Shown here piece after piece: positions 22,849 through 34,100 of a DNA stretch of 64,000 nt. A program made the position numbers and the translations under genes. Under the pieces are notes generated by a model that did not search any database, was not told where the DNA came from, and worked only from the letters and a program-made list of their open reading frames with translations. The stretch comes from Rhizodiscina lignyota (taxonomy: Eukaryota; Ascomycota; Dothideomycetes; Aulographales; Rhizodiscinaceae), in assembly GCA_010015805.1 (NCBI GenBank), contig ML978131.1, positions 558,001 to 622,000 of the forward strand, written 5' to 3'. The first letter of the stretch is position 1; every line of letters starts with the position of its first letter.

Positions 22849-24311
22849 GGCAGATGTTCAGGTACGCTCCGGATGTACTCTGCGCGTCTCTTTCGTTGTG
22901 TCCATCATGTACCTTGAATATATACACCAGGTACCGGACCTGGCCTTCTCTTGGCGGATTCCACGCCCCGCATCGTGAGCGCTGAGGCTAAAAGCATCTC
23001 GTCGGCATTTCATTAGAGCGACTTTTTCATCCATAACATGCGTTGTTGGCAGGTATTGAAAAGAGAACAGAGTCATGTTTGCGGGGAGATGACCGCGGAA
23101 GGTTGCTCCCTTTGCGGGGCTGGCAACTCCGGAGAGGTGTCCAGCATGGAAATGATGCGGGGATACAATGGTACCTTGGAAGCCAAGATACAAAAGGAGT
23201 ATTTCTGCTAAAAGTCTGGTAAAGAGATAGGGAACAGCGATGTTGGAAAGATGCGGTGTATTCAGGCTAAAGAAAAAGATCGTCCTGACGTCGAGAACGC
23301 CGGCGCACGAACATATGTTACCAAGGTAGTTCTCCAATAGAAAAGCGGAAAGTCAATCGCCGGTACTACAGTATGTACGGTCAAAATTTCATCAGGCCAT
23401 TAGGGCTATGTACGCTGCTCGAGCTGGCCCTGAGAAGATGTGCTCTTTGAGAAAACGATAAATGATCGAAGAATATGAGGAATTACTTGATATCCTTCAT
23501 CTTTGGGCATGAGGAATCACTTAAGAGGATTCAACAGAATTGAACTGGATTAAAACCTGCTGATACCCCTTAAAATAGCGAAGCTTGAAGAGTGCAAACA
23601 TGTTTCGGACGGGGTGAAAAAGCACAGTCCCGCGAAACCCTAGAACACCAGCCTCTTACGGAGTAGAGTACACAGATTGCACAAAACTGATGCGAAGAAA
23701 GTACTGACTACCTCAGGAGCACCCAACATCCCCGATATCATTATGTTTTCCACGAAGGAGGCCTCAGGTTTGCCTGGGCAGACATCAATCAAGGGTTGCG
23801 TATGTACGGAGTAGAGACGGATGAAATGTTGGGTCCGCTGGAGTGTCTTTTCATCCACTTTCAGTATGTGATTAGTCGGCGACTATTATGCGAATCAGAG
23901 AAATCCCATTGCGAAGTCGTCGAGACTCGAAAGATGACGTATTTTGCAGGTTGGATGTTGGCTCCGATCCATAGCAGTCTCTGTCCACAGAGATACGCCC
24001 GTAGAGGCTTGAGCATCCTGCCGAAGCTCCGATTGGTGGCGCATCGCGCCTTCAACTGAAATCTCGGAGGTGGTGAAAAATACCGCCGCCTGGGCGAAAC
24101 GCTAATAAACAAGTCGATGTTGGTGGACAACCTGACGATGCGATGGAATGCAATCCCAGGCCATACAGGTAGGTATAAAGTGTCACAACAGCGAGCGTAG
24201 GTAATTTCCATCCATATCAAATCAACGCGCACTCCCTCGAAGACATTGACCTCTATAACGCGCTGCCTTCAAACGACCCGATTCAACATATCTACATCGT
24301 TGCGACACATC
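22849..24311. other. gene-free interval
   Basis: Divergent upstream regions of the GH28 gene (minus) and the DUF1772 gene (plus), 1.46 kb. No protein-like frame, repeat or RNA gene is recognised. Confidence 0.5.
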
Positions 24312-24797
24312 ATGTCTACAGCAGTCCGCACTTCGCAAGCTCTCGGCTTCACAGCCGCTCTATTCGCAGCTGGCTACGGCTTCTGCGCCTCTCACCTTGC
24401 CGTCCCGCGTCTGTACTCCCTCAAACCATCTGTATCGACGCCGATGTTCAAGACGGTCTTCTACGACGGCGCGGTGATCATAGTACCCTCCGCTCTCCTT
24501 GCTTCAGCTGGAAACGCGTACGCGGCGTACGGAAGCGCGCTTCCAGAAGCCCAACGTCTCTACATTGCAGCGGCTCTCCTCAGCATTGCGCCGCTGGTAT
24601 GGACACAACTGGTGATGATCAAGGGTATCAACAGGCTCAATGGGATCGCGGACAGTAGTGAGGTGGAGCAGGAGAAGGTGCAGAGTTCGGAGGTCGTAGG
24701 ATTGCTGAAGACTTGGTCGGTTCAGAACTACGTGAGGAGTGCATTGTACACGACGGGCGGCATCATTGGCATCTTCGCGAGCTTCGCTTATGCCTGA
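24312..24797 (+). CDS. DUF1772 / anthrone-oxygenase-like membrane protein
   Basis: Small integral membrane protein of 161 residues with about four hydrophobic segments (roughly residues 8-28, 45-70, 80-102 and 140-160), the layout of DUF1772, a family that includes fungal anthrone oxygenases as well as many proteins of unknown role. The ATG at 24312 is preferred over upstream non-ATG starts. The last helix ends in a compact FASFAYA tail. There is no polyketide synthase nearby, so an anthrone-oxygenase role is not supported by context. Single exon. Confidence 0.75.
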   Translation: MSTAVRTSQALGFTAALFAAGYGFCASHLAVPRLYSLKPSVSTPMFKTVFYDGAVIIVPSALLASAGNAYAAYGSALPEAQRLYIAAALLSIAPLVWTQLVMIKGINRLNGIADSSEVEQEKVQSSEVVGLLKTWSVQNYVRSALYTTGGIIGIFASFAYA

Positions 24798-25457
24798 AAG
24801 CCGAATGAAGCAGTTTGTCGCAAGAATGGTTGGAGCCCGATGGCCGTTGACATATTTCCAGCGTCTTGATTCTCCAACTCTAATATCTGATATGACGCTA
24901 TTCTGGTTTTGGGTTAGCGTAAATATCAAAATTCGGCCTGTCCAAAATTCCTACAACCTTTACCACATGACAGCAGACATCAACAGGGCTCTACACTTTG
25001 TTATGGGTGCGAATATCGCTTGACTTTGGACGCCGATAGGTATACGTCGGCAGTCTTTGAACAGTAACTAGACATGAGGAAGCCACGATTCGACCGTTGA
25101 CTCTTCCCTTAGTTCCCTTTTCAGTCACCGAGAGCTCAAAGTGATCACCTTTCATTCTGGATGAATCTTGACAAACGACTAGTTTGCGGTGATGTTTGTG
25201 GAATTTCCGGATGTTTGTCTGATATAACCATTTCAATCGGCTGCAACAGTTTGTCAACTTTCACACTCATGTCATAAAGCAACGCGGTGCATTTCCGTTC
25301 TCGGAGCACATCGAATTCAACCACTTTGCAGTTTTTGTATTGAGCTCTCCTATCTCTATCGCAGCGACGCCTTCTATCTCATTCATTCCCCGTGTCTAGC
25401 TTTCTAGGCACGTCTGGGAGCTGGTCCAGCTCTCAGCCTTTCCACCACTCTTTTTGC
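24798..25457. other. intergenic region
   Basis: Promoter region of the PARP-like gene. The frame stays open from 25392 to the ATG at 25458 but begins without an ATG; nothing else is seen. Confidence 0.5.
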
Positions 25458-27008
25458 ATGAGCGTCACAGAAAGCGAATATCAGCTGAATTGTCTGCTCG
25501 ATAAGCATATTCCAAATGATATTGTCCACTGGCGCTACCAGGGTCATGCTTGGTCTTTCTACTTTCCTCGCATCGAGCTTCGATTAACCGTGGATGATGC
25601 CTGGCTCGGGAGCGAGGTACTGGATACATATCTCGGCATTAGTCGTACGGTTATAGATCCAATTCGGGCGGAGATCCGCAGCATTCTCAATGGTACGACC
25701 GTCCATACATGCGTACGCCCCTCACAGGCCTTCAAGATTGCGATTGCTTTCCTCCAAGCGCTCGAACGCATTTCGGAATTTGAGCAGGAGTACACCATTA
25801 AAACAGTCGAACAGCAGAAGGTGAGCGCAAAATGGAAGGCTGGCGACACTCTTAACTGGCAGACAATCATTGACAATCCTTACGGGCTGGACATCGCAAG
25901 CGTTGAAGACACTGCCTCTCACATCCTCAAGATGACACCTGAGCAAGTCTGCAAGGACATACATCCAGCATGGCGTATTATTCACATTGAATCGATCATG
26001 CGCCCTGATCTAGCGAAGCGCTTCGTTCACTACCAACAGATGCTCGAGTCGAACGCAAGGAACGAGACGACACACTCACTTCGACACAAGATCCCGCCTC
26101 ACTCAGATCTGCAAGGTCGAGTGCGGGCTACCTTGGAAAGACAAGATATTCTCGATGACATGATTCGTCCGCGACTCACTTTTCATGGCACCATGCTCGC
26201 AAACGTCGGGTCAATCGTTCGACACGGATTCAAGATGCCCGGTAGTTTAGTGAACGGCAAAGTCGTGGCCTCCCCTCGTTCTGGCATAGCCTTCAATCGC
26301 GGAGTCTACTCCTCTCAGGCTCCTTTCTATGCGTTGAGCTACGCATACGGCCAATCTCAAAAGACGCCCATCGGCGACATTCCAAGCATGCGCTTGTTCG
26401 TGTGCGCCACTCTAATGGGCCGCACTCTTCTACCATCCACTGGCCGTAATGTCCACGGTGTGCTTGAAGAGGGTTACGATGCGCATTTCGATGGGAACTT
26501 CGAGTACATTGTTCACGACGATCGCGCCATGCTACCGTGCTACGTCATCCATCTTGATTTCGGTCCAGACGAGGCTCGAAAGGCTCTCAAAGAGGCACAA
26601 GAAAATCCGAAAGCCTTCCACGCTCGACAAAAGGCGTCGAAGGAACACCCAAAGCTTGCACAGGAGTACCTCGCACCAGGCGACAAGCAGCGCGAGAAGG
26701 ACCGAAAGAAAGCCGCGGCGCTCAAGTATTTCCCGTACGGCTTCGGAGCCGCGACGGGGACGACTTTTGTTATTGAGGAGATCGGGGAGATCTCGGATGA
26801 CGAGGAGGAATATGGCGACTGGCAGCAGGATAAGCATGCATTTACTCGTAATGACGAGGATGGCGATGGCGATGGCGATAATTACGAGGAGGAGTGGAAT
26901 GAGAATGGAGAGATGGTCACGGTGAAGAGAGGCAATTTTTTGGACCAGTATCAGAGAGCCAGGCAAGCTCCAGCACTGAGGAAAGTGAGTGCAGCCAAGG
27001 ACGCGTAG
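25458..27008 (+). CDS. PARP-type ADP-ribosyltransferase
   Basis: Predicted NAD+-dependent ADP-ribosyltransferase of the PARP (ARTD) superfamily, 516 residues, single exon. The catalytic fold is in the middle: LTFHGT with the NAD-binding His at 243, GIAFNRGVYSS with Tyr 284, and FEYIV with Glu 349, i.e. a complete H-Y-E triad like that of polymer-forming PARPs. The N-terminal 240 residues look helical and have no recognised zinc-finger, WGR or regulatory domain; no ubiquitin-conjugating domain (fused to PARP in some fungal proteins) is visible in the window. The C-terminus is lysine-rich (REKDRKKAA) and then very acidic with a DGDGDGD run coded by a small gatggc repeat. An ADP-ribosyl hydrolase gene lies 9.6 kb downstream. 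Enzyme class is well supported; target is unknown. Confidence 0.82.
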   Translation: MSVTESEYQLNCLLDKHIPNDIVHWRYQGHAWSFYFPRIELRLTVDDAWLGSEVLDTYLGISRTVIDPIRAEIRSILNGTTVHTCVRPSQAFKIAIAFLQALERISEFEQEYTIKTVEQQKVSAKWKAGDTLNWQTIIDNPYGLDIASVEDTASHILKMTPEQVCKDIHPAWRIIHIESIMRPDLAKRFVHYQQMLESNARNETTHSLRHKIPPHSDLQGRVRATLERQDILDDMIRPRLTFHGTMLANVGSIVRHGFKMPGSLVNGKVVASPRSGIAFNRGVYSSQAPFYALSYAYGQSQKTPIGDIPSMRLFVCATLMGRTLLPSTGRNVHGVLEEGYDAHFDGNFEYIVHDDRAMLPCYVIHLDFGPDEARKALKEAQENPKAFHARQKASKEHPKLAQEYLAPGDKQREKDRKKAAALKYFPYGFGAATGTTFVIEEIGEISDDEEEYGDWQQDKHAFTRNDEDGDGDGDNYEEEWNENGEMVTVKRGNFLDQYQRARQAPALRKVSAAKDA

Positions 27009-29108
27009 AGAAGCGCAAAGATGAGGAGTATGTAGAATGCTGTGGCGTCTGATTCGCTATCTGCAAAGTGGCGTGACTGGAGTGTGATTCCATGCATCGT
27101 CAAGAAATATCAGATGATCAGTATCGAAAGACATAGCAAACAAGGAAATACTCATACTTGCAGTGAAAACCAGGATTTTACGTGAACTTGGCTCTCTCCA
27201 AGCTGCAGAATGCCTGGTTAATTGGATCGTGAAGCAAAAGCCCGCGGGAAGCCTCAAAGTAGAGTTCGCTCCAAATTCGCTCGCAATGCTCGCAGTGTCA
27301 TAAATCTGACCCGATGCTGTAAGGCTGAAGAAGCTCAAGTAATCACTCAAATGTGCATTAGATGCATCTCGACTTTCTTGCAGAGGCGTGAGGATTTTCC
27401 CAGGCAGACCATTATCTCGACCGAGAATACGGCCAGTGAGCTAGGATGGTGTAAGTCAGTGCTGGACCCTGATCACCCTCACTCACGGCCGACGGGGCGG
27501 CGCCCGACTAAGCATATTGTAGATCTCCATTCGTGTTTCCGGTAGGCATATGGCACGATACCACGCTCTGGGGTGGCGCGGGCACGCGTGTCGCGGTAGA
27601 TGATTGAGGGGAGTTCTAGAGGGACCCCATGTCGCGCGCAACCATTCAGCCGAGGGAGGAGTCGTGCAGATACGACCAGAACAACTCGTTCTGGTTTGGA
27701 ATCCGTCCCATGAATGCTCAACGACAGCCGCTGCTACATACTATTCGACTCGGCTTGAGGCGGTCGCGCAAGTGGACCTTTCGAGCGTGAATCTGGTCAG
27801 GTGCTTATGATACCCTTTATCAGCCCTACGAAAGCGTCAGCGACGGCTTCTTCGGGAACATTTGGGAGTCGAGAAAGTGGCAAGTGCAGCAAAAGAGCAA
27901 GCGATAGGAAGCGCTTTTGGGCACTTGTCTGAAGGAGATAGGATAGAAGCTGTATTAGAAGGCTTATGCGACTCCGTACGAAATACCTACTGCCTGTGAG
28001 GCTCAAGGATGGTGCGCAGGGGTCCAAAGGAAACGTTCATCCTTGCGACGGAAGGCGTAGAAGCTGTGTGGCAGCTCGCCGTGCCGCTACCGGCTCGAGG
28101 TCAGCGTGGCACAAGTTCTGACAGCTGTTGACAGCGTCTTCGCAATCGCAACGTGGTTGACTAACCGCACTTCGTTCCCATGTGCTACGCAAGTTGAGGC
28201 GGCGGCCAGTGAGGATTTCTTGATCTGGTTATCAATCATCAGCTAAAGAAAGGGTCCCGTCCCTTTGACGCGCAGCTGAGATGCCGGAAAAGGCCAGCCA
28301 CATGCTGCAAACACACAGGGCAGGTGTGTCGAGTAGTCTGCGCCGTAGCTGCAGCGGCAGCTTCCTTGAGGATCGCGCATGCGGAGGGTGGGAAGGTGTC
28401 TCCTGGTCGGCGGGCTCTCGAACGAGAGCGCGCAGCTGCTCGGTTTGCCGCAGGTCGCTTATAGGGAAGGCTAATGCAGGGCTGAGCGCACCTGAGGGCG
28501 GGTCGCGCATGCACTCAGGCTGATCTTGGTAAGGGTGGGTCCCCTCCCCGAAATCTAGAATCGCTGCGCTGCTGCTGGGAGGTGGGGGCTCCGGGGTGCC
28601 ATTTGGAACGCGAGATATACTTTTCCACCACCCTCATGCTGCACAAGCTTCTTGATCCTGCTCTCTCCCCTTACTCCTGAGTCCTGGCCTTTCACTTCTC
28701 CTCACTGTGGAATTCACCGAGCGTTGCACTGTTTCGGAATCAGGGAGACAGGAAGCCACGAGGGCCACATTTCCGGGGTAATATATTGATTGAAAGCCAC
28801 CGGGAATTTTTGCGTCGTCCTATATCACAGAATTGGCGCCTATCATCTGGTCGCACTACCGACAAACCTGTCCCACAAGTAGCCGACGATCGGCTGCGAT
28901 TGAGGAACGTCATATCCAAATCACTATTGCTTCTGGACCATGTCTCATAAACCGCCATCGGTCGTCTTTTAAGCCACAGCGGCGTTGACCCATTGCTTTC
29001 CAGCTCCTGGCAACAACTCGACTCCTGAACCAAACTTCCCATTCCCGGTATATATATTCTTTCAACAAATTGAAGAGCTTGGCATAGTACAGGTCGTCTT
29101 CGGTCAAA
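27009..29108. other. 2.1-kb gene-poor interval
   Basis: Between the PARP-like and PH-domain genes. Both strands were read: the short open frames (for example near 27480-27720 and 28240-28510, minus) are GC-driven and show no domain, signal peptide or splice pattern. The right half is probably a long promoter/5' UTR of the PH-domain gene. Confidence 0.45.
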
Positions 29109-31301
29109 ATGTCGGAAAGTCTTGCGGAGCGGATGTTCAGCAATATGCTGTCTAGAGAGACATCATCGACCACGCCGAATCCTTCGACAGAACAAGGGTC
29201 GAATTCGAATGCAAATCGGAATCGCACCGGGAACCAACCTTACGGCTACCACAATACCTTCCACCTGCACGCCATCCCCTCATTACCTCCTCCACATCCA
29301 CCGCCTACCTACGACCATGCTACCTCAAAATCGTTCCGAGTCCACAAACCGACCGCCGATGTGCTGCCCCGGTACAAATGCACACTACACCTCGAATCCC
29401 AGCTCGGCGTCAAATGTGAGATGACGTCTCCTTTCATGCTGGCGCCGCCTTCCGCGTCACACTGGCACGACGTCTACGCTGTACTTCATGGAACACAGCT
29501 GCGCTTGTACCGTCTGAAGTCCCCCTCACACATTAATATCCTTGGCAAGTCGAAACCAGCATTGGCAGGGCGGCTCCTCAAATCTTACAGCATGCAGCAT
29601 GCGGAGGTTGGGCTGGCAACGGACGTAAAGAAGAGCGATCCCGTACCAAGATCCACGTTGGGCAAGCTGATTCCTGCGGCCGCAAGAGCAAAGGTCTTCG
29701 AGACCGATCCGCATCTATTCGAGCCGATTCGTGAGCACATGATTCGTCTACGGCTCGAAACAGAGCAATTCCTGCTATCTGCTAGCACAGCAGAGGAGAT
29801 GCTCGACTGGGTTGAGTCATTGTGCACTGCGATAGACATATCGATGCCTCTCGAAGACCGTTCAGAGCCACGCTACCGCAGTCTTCCACGCAGAAATCGG
29901 CGTCAAGAAGGGCGGAGCAGCACAGAATCGCGTCTCTCAAACCTAGAATCGAGGACAGCTTTGGTCAGACAGCAGGAGCGGATCATGAGAGAAATGTATC
30001 CGCACCTCGCTGCTGACGATGACGAGGAGAATCCGAGAAGATCAGAATCAGGGACTAATAGTCGTCCAAGGCAGGCCACTGCGGATGAGGAAGCCGCTGC
30101 TCAGAATGCAGATCCAGATGCGGATGACCTGGACCCAGAAGATGCAATGATCCCGTCCATCTCTGTGACGACCGCAAGTCCAACGCCATATATTGACAAC
30201 GGGGCTCCTGACTCGGTAGAATCTTATTTTGACCTCCTTAGACCATCGAACGGTCAACATGGTGCTAGTGGTACTACTACCGCATCAACGCCTTCATTAC
30301 CGTCTAACTTTGGACGGTCTCTCCCTTCAGCCTCGACTTCAGTCAACTCGTTGCAATCAACGCCGCTTTCACAACGGACAGCACGCACATCCCTTTCTAC
30401 GTCTCGCGATATTGACACGAAGCCCCCTCGGCGTCCCACTCCACAGCTTACACCCGCTGCTACCATGCGCTACCGACGACGTTGTGCGCCTATTCTGCTC
30501 GCATCATCCCCGCGCGCATCGGATGTTATCATTGCACCGCAATACATCCCACACTCTGCCAAGAAGAATACCAATGACGAAGGTACTCCGTTGAGGCGTG
30601 TCAAGGTGGACATGCGCCGACACAGGCTCCAGTCTTGGGAGACGCTTCCGCCAAAGTACGAAGTCCATCCGTTCGCCGATGTCAACACATCGACAACATC
30701 AGTACCCTCGGTTAGCGTCAGTACTTCAGAGCCGGTACCTGAGCCATATAACAGAGCGGCGACTACCCGCGTTCAGCCCGTTGCCGATCCGACTGTTTCA
30801 TTTGAACCACATCCTGCCATTCGCCCTCCCCTATTCCCACGCGGATCAGATGCCAGCATGCTCTCCAACAGCTCAGCCACCACCTCTGGTACTACCGGCA
30901 GCACCAGCAATTCAGACCTCGCCTCCGCGAGCGATGAGTTCCTCGCGGCACACCTGACGAGATTCCGGCTCCCGGGCAGCTTCGACGGTACGTGGCGTGA
31001 AGATGATGAGATTAGCTCAGTGCCCATGGTGCGCGAGGAGAGCTCATCCTCATCCGTGGTGGAAGGAAGGACCCCCTTGCCCAGCCCGTCGCTCACCAAG
31101 ACGATTACTCAAGAATCGATCTTGGGCGCACCTGCATGTGCGGAGGACAAGGCGGGGAAGCAGAGTAGGAGGCACTCCATCTCCATCCCGGCGAAGTTTG
31201 GGCTGAAGAGGTCGGATAAAGAGGCGCTGAAGGCTCTTCGGCCGGTCGGCGGAGCGGCGGGGAATGGCGAGGTTGCGTCTTTTGCGGCGCTGTTGTTTTA
31301 G
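29109..31301 (+). CDS. PH-domain protein
   Basis: Single-exon protein of 730 residues. A pleckstrin-homology-like domain spans about residues 88-245 (RYKCTLHLESQLGVKCEM.., HWHDVYAVLHGTQLRLYRL, ending FLLSASTAEEMLDWVESL), with long insertions typical of a fungal-specific PH family; it probably binds membrane phosphoinositides or a protein partner. The N-terminus is Pro/Ser-rich. The rest is low-complexity and Ser/Thr-rich, with a conserved-looking block (RYRRRCAPILLAS, TPLRRVKVDMRRHRLQSWE) and a C-terminal RRHSISIPAKFGLKRSDK motif that resembles a kinase or 14-3-3 site. The domain call is good; the pathway is unknown. Confidence 0.85.
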   Translation: MSESLAERMFSNMLSRETSSTTPNPSTEQGSNSNANRNRTGNQPYGYHNTFHLHAIPSLPPPHPPPTYDHATSKSFRVHKPTADVLPRYKCTLHLESQLGVKCEMTSPFMLAPPSASHWHDVYAVLHGTQLRLYRLKSPSHINILGKSKPALAGRLLKSYSMQHAEVGLATDVKKSDPVPRSTLGKLIPAAARAKVFETDPHLFEPIREHMIRLRLETEQFLLSASTAEEMLDWVESLCTAIDISMPLEDRSEPRYRSLPRRNRRQEGRSSTESRLSNLESRTALVRQQERIMREMYPHLAADDDEENPRRSESGTNSRPRQATADEEAAAQNADPDADDLDPEDAMIPSISVTTASPTPYIDNGAPDSVESYFDLLRPSNGQHGASGTTTASTPSLPSNFGRSLPSASTSVNSLQSTPLSQRTARTSLSTSRDIDTKPPRRPTPQLTPAATMRYRRRCAPILLASSPRASDVIIAPQYIPHSAKKNTNDEGTPLRRVKVDMRRHRLQSWETLPPKYEVHPFADVNTSTTSVPSVSVSTSEPVPEPYNRAATTRVQPVADPTVSFEPHPAIRPPLFPRGSDASMLSNSSATTSGTTGSTSNSDLASASDEFLAAHLTRFRLPGSFDGTWREDDEISSVPMVREESSSSSVVEGRTPLPSPSLTKTITQESILGAPACAEDKAGKQSRRHSISIPAKFGLKRSDKEALKALRPVGGAAGNGEVASFAALLF

Positions 31302-32232
31302 CGAAAAGCATTGCTGGCGACGAATTTATTATTTTTTCTAGGTCTGTTTTATTGGGCACCTTATGCTTTGACGAGATGGCTTTCGATTACTCCGTACAGC
31401 GTGCATAGCGTGCGTGAGGGACTGGCAGGGCTGGCGACTCGTGAGGCATCGGTGTAAGATCGATGTGAGAATGATGATGCGATTTATGGGAGAGATACCC
31501 CTACTTTTACCTAACATAGTAGATTGAGAATACCGATATTGATGCCGTGAGGGTCGAAGCTGAAATAAATGTTCCTGTTGAAGCAAGCCTGTCAATGGTG
31601 ATGATTGCCTGCGAAGGTTGATCAAATTTTGGGTAGCACGCACCGAAAGCTGGGTGGCTCAGTCCACCCAATCGGTTGATTTTCGGGTACCTAGCGTCTT
31701 CGTTTGCTCTCAAAGTCCGCCGAGGCTAGATGCAGAGACTTTTCTATCGACAGATCACAACCTTTGCGGAGTACCTTTCGAAGTCGGCCCAAAGACCCCA
31801 CAATGCCCTTCGAGCTGCCATTTTGTAATTTCCTGGAGAAATATCAAGTTTTGCATGTTTGGGAGCCAATTTCCTGCCTGCCTAGAGTCCCCCACAGGCT
31901 TTGGTTCGTTGCTGCGTTAATGAAGAGCCACACTTGTGTAGCGCTCTATCCTTTTCACTAACGGGGCTCTGTTCCTCAATCTCAAACACGGCGGTACCTA
32001 GCCAACGAAGACGTTTCACTATTGATTATACTTGCATATACAGGATCTGAATCACTAGCCAAAACTAACCGTCCAGTTTAGAAGTGGCAGTGATGTGTTG
32101 GTAAAGGGCGCGGCCCGCTACCTGTGTGCTACAATACACAGCATATCGCCCTTAGTGTATAAAGGCAATAGCAAGGCTCGAGTTTCATTAAAGTCGCATT
32201 TCCATCGTTACTACCTCAAAAGTTTGGACACG
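31302..32232. other. intergenic region
   Basis: 3' region of the PH-domain gene and about 0.6 kb of featureless sequence. No gene, repeat or RNA is recognised. Confidence 0.5.
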
Positions 32233-32749
32233 ATGCCGCTCATTACAATAACTCGTAGTATCCTTTCGTTATCGTTTGTGAAATTCCTAGCATCCCAGAG
32301 CTATCCGGCTTGCTACGGGGTAAACGGGTCAGATGATACCCGCAGTGGTACTGCTCTCTTGCCTTGTAAGGCATCGTCGGACGATGGCTACAGCAACTGC
32401 GTCTTGCGAAAACAACCATCAAGGAGCAGCAGTGGGTGTGGGCCCTGGAGTGCCGCTGGTGCTGTGTTTCATTACCAAGACCGTCCTAGCTGCCATGTTA
32501 TGCATGCGGCGACCGAAGAACGAATCAAAGCAGCATCCAGACGTATCCGGATATGCGGTATCTAGATATCCCAATGCCCATCAATACTCTACATTGGTAC
32601 AAGGCGCACCGAAAGTGGAGCTTCCGACTGAGAGGATCCTTCAGAACCGCACACAGATCCAAAGGCAACAATCGATTCACGTAGACTCATATGTGGGAAC
32701 TTGTATAGAGTCATTGAAGACGTTGGAATTGCTTCCCAGGCAATATTGA
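32233..32749 (+). pseudogene. remnant of a small secreted/membrane Cys-containing protein
   Basis: From ATG 32233 the frame gives a hydrophobic leader then SYPACYGVNGSDDT and LLPCKASSDDGYSNC, which resembles the start of a common fungal family of short Cys-rich extracellular domains. A second frame, from about 32405, gives NNHQGAAVGVGPGVPLVL and then a transmembrane-like segment and basic MRRPKNESK tail ending at 32749, which resembles the membrane anchor of the same type of protein. The middle Cys-rich part expected between them is missing and no good splice sites join the two frames. I read it as an internally deleted remnant; an unusual gene model is possible. Confidence 0.4.
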
Positions 32750-32967
32750 GCATATCTCGATACTGATTTCAGCCCTCGGAGCGAGAACTTTAGAGATTCC
32801 GTCTTCTCCCTAGTATTTTCTCGCTCGCTATGTTGGCCGCCGCACCTTGCACGAACTCCTCTTGTAATCAAACCCGCTACAATCGACCGGCTTGCCCGAG
32901 GTAGAAGCGTAGCTTGTTTTGAGTCGGCCTATGTTTGCGTACTTTTTGGCGGGGCCTTGCTAACTTT

Positions 32968-33699
32968 TTAAGCGCCATCGACTGGTCGCCAGTATTCACA
33001 AGGTCCTTCATTCCAACGTTTCTGTGCCTCCTCATCGCTCCCTTGAATGCGCGCAATACCAAGGTCTACCATAAAGTCGGACAGCTTCTTCAGTCGGTCA
33101 AGATCGTTGCCCCACCCCCGGCGATACCGTTTGGGGTCTCGAACAACCTCATCCACAACCAAACGCCTCAATGCTGAATTCGTTGGCGTTGTCGCATATA
33201 CCATCTCGATATCCTCAATCTTCAGATCCCTGTCGTGATAGGAGCTCCAAAGAGTACTTGTGGCATCGTTGGCCAACTGTACGACGCCGAGCTTATCGGC
33301 TAAGACGTAAAGGTTGATGGCTTGCTTAACCTGCCCGGTATCCAGACTCCGTAAGGTCTCCGTGGGGTTCAGAGCGTCGCAGCCATCCGTGTATATGTAT
33401 TGCAGGAAGGCGCCGAAGACGCCAGGATTATCCTCAGGAAGTTCGACAACGCCAGTCTTGCCTTCCCGCCATTCCCTGTTACAGGCAGCCCGGAAGAAGG
33501 GAGATACCCCGCAAATCAAGGATCGATGAACTATGAAAGCGGAACATGATGCAGGCGCAGTCCCAACTACTACCTTGATCGTGTCACTCTTGAAGTGCTC
33601 CCTGTACATACGCAAACGTTTGTTAGAGCGACGTTGCCTTGTTCTTGTGAGTCCGCGCAAGACTTACACGTTCACTCCTCTCTTGTAGTTCGATGACAT
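32968..33699 (-). CDS. BTB/POZ-domain protein
   Basis: Small BTB protein of 221 residues, probably a protein-interaction adaptor (many fungal ones are thought to act with cullin-3 ligases, which is inference here). Exons on the minus strand: 33699-33668 (32 nt) and 33601-32968, intron 65 bp with GTAAGT donor. The BTB core runs from about residue 18: TIKVVVG, FIVHRSLICGVSPFFRAAC, REGKTGVVELPEDNPGVFGAFLQYIYTDG, then LYVLADKLGVVQLANDA. The C-terminal half is helical. A second, shorter BTB-like gene follows on the same strand 0.4 kb upstream. Confidence 0.88.
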
Positions 33700-34100
33700 C
33701 TTGAAGTATGTTTAGCTTGGCTCTCGGGCCTTGTTCGACTTATTCAACGAGGTTGAAACTTGGATATTGTCGGAGCATGAGGGGAAGCTTCTTGGGTAGG
33801 TGTTGCTAGAGAGAGATGTTATTCGAGAGAGGAATCCACGGAGAGTGAGAATTAGCTATATACATTGTTGTATCATACCTGATTTAGCGTATCATCCCTT
33901 GGCAAACATCTTGAAGATGTTGATCGGCAAAAGTTTCGCCAATATATTCTGTTGGAGAGCTGTCGAGGTTTGCAAGGTTTGCAGATGAGTGACACAGATT
34001 TCATTAAGATTCCTGTTTAAACTTCATTCAGTTGATATGAATCTGAGATCAACTTGAAGGAGCTCTCCTGGCATGAATCCTCAACATTGCTGTGTGGACC
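33700..34100. other. intergenic region between two BTB genes
   Basis: About 400 bp; promoter of the first BTB gene and end of the second. Nothing else is seen. Confidence 0.5.

Noticed and set aside
28239-28514. Minus-strand frame with CPVCLQHVAGLFRHL, zinc-finger-like
   Set aside because: A single CxxC with no further ligands in a GC-rich promoter-like area; overlapping frames on both strands are equally open.
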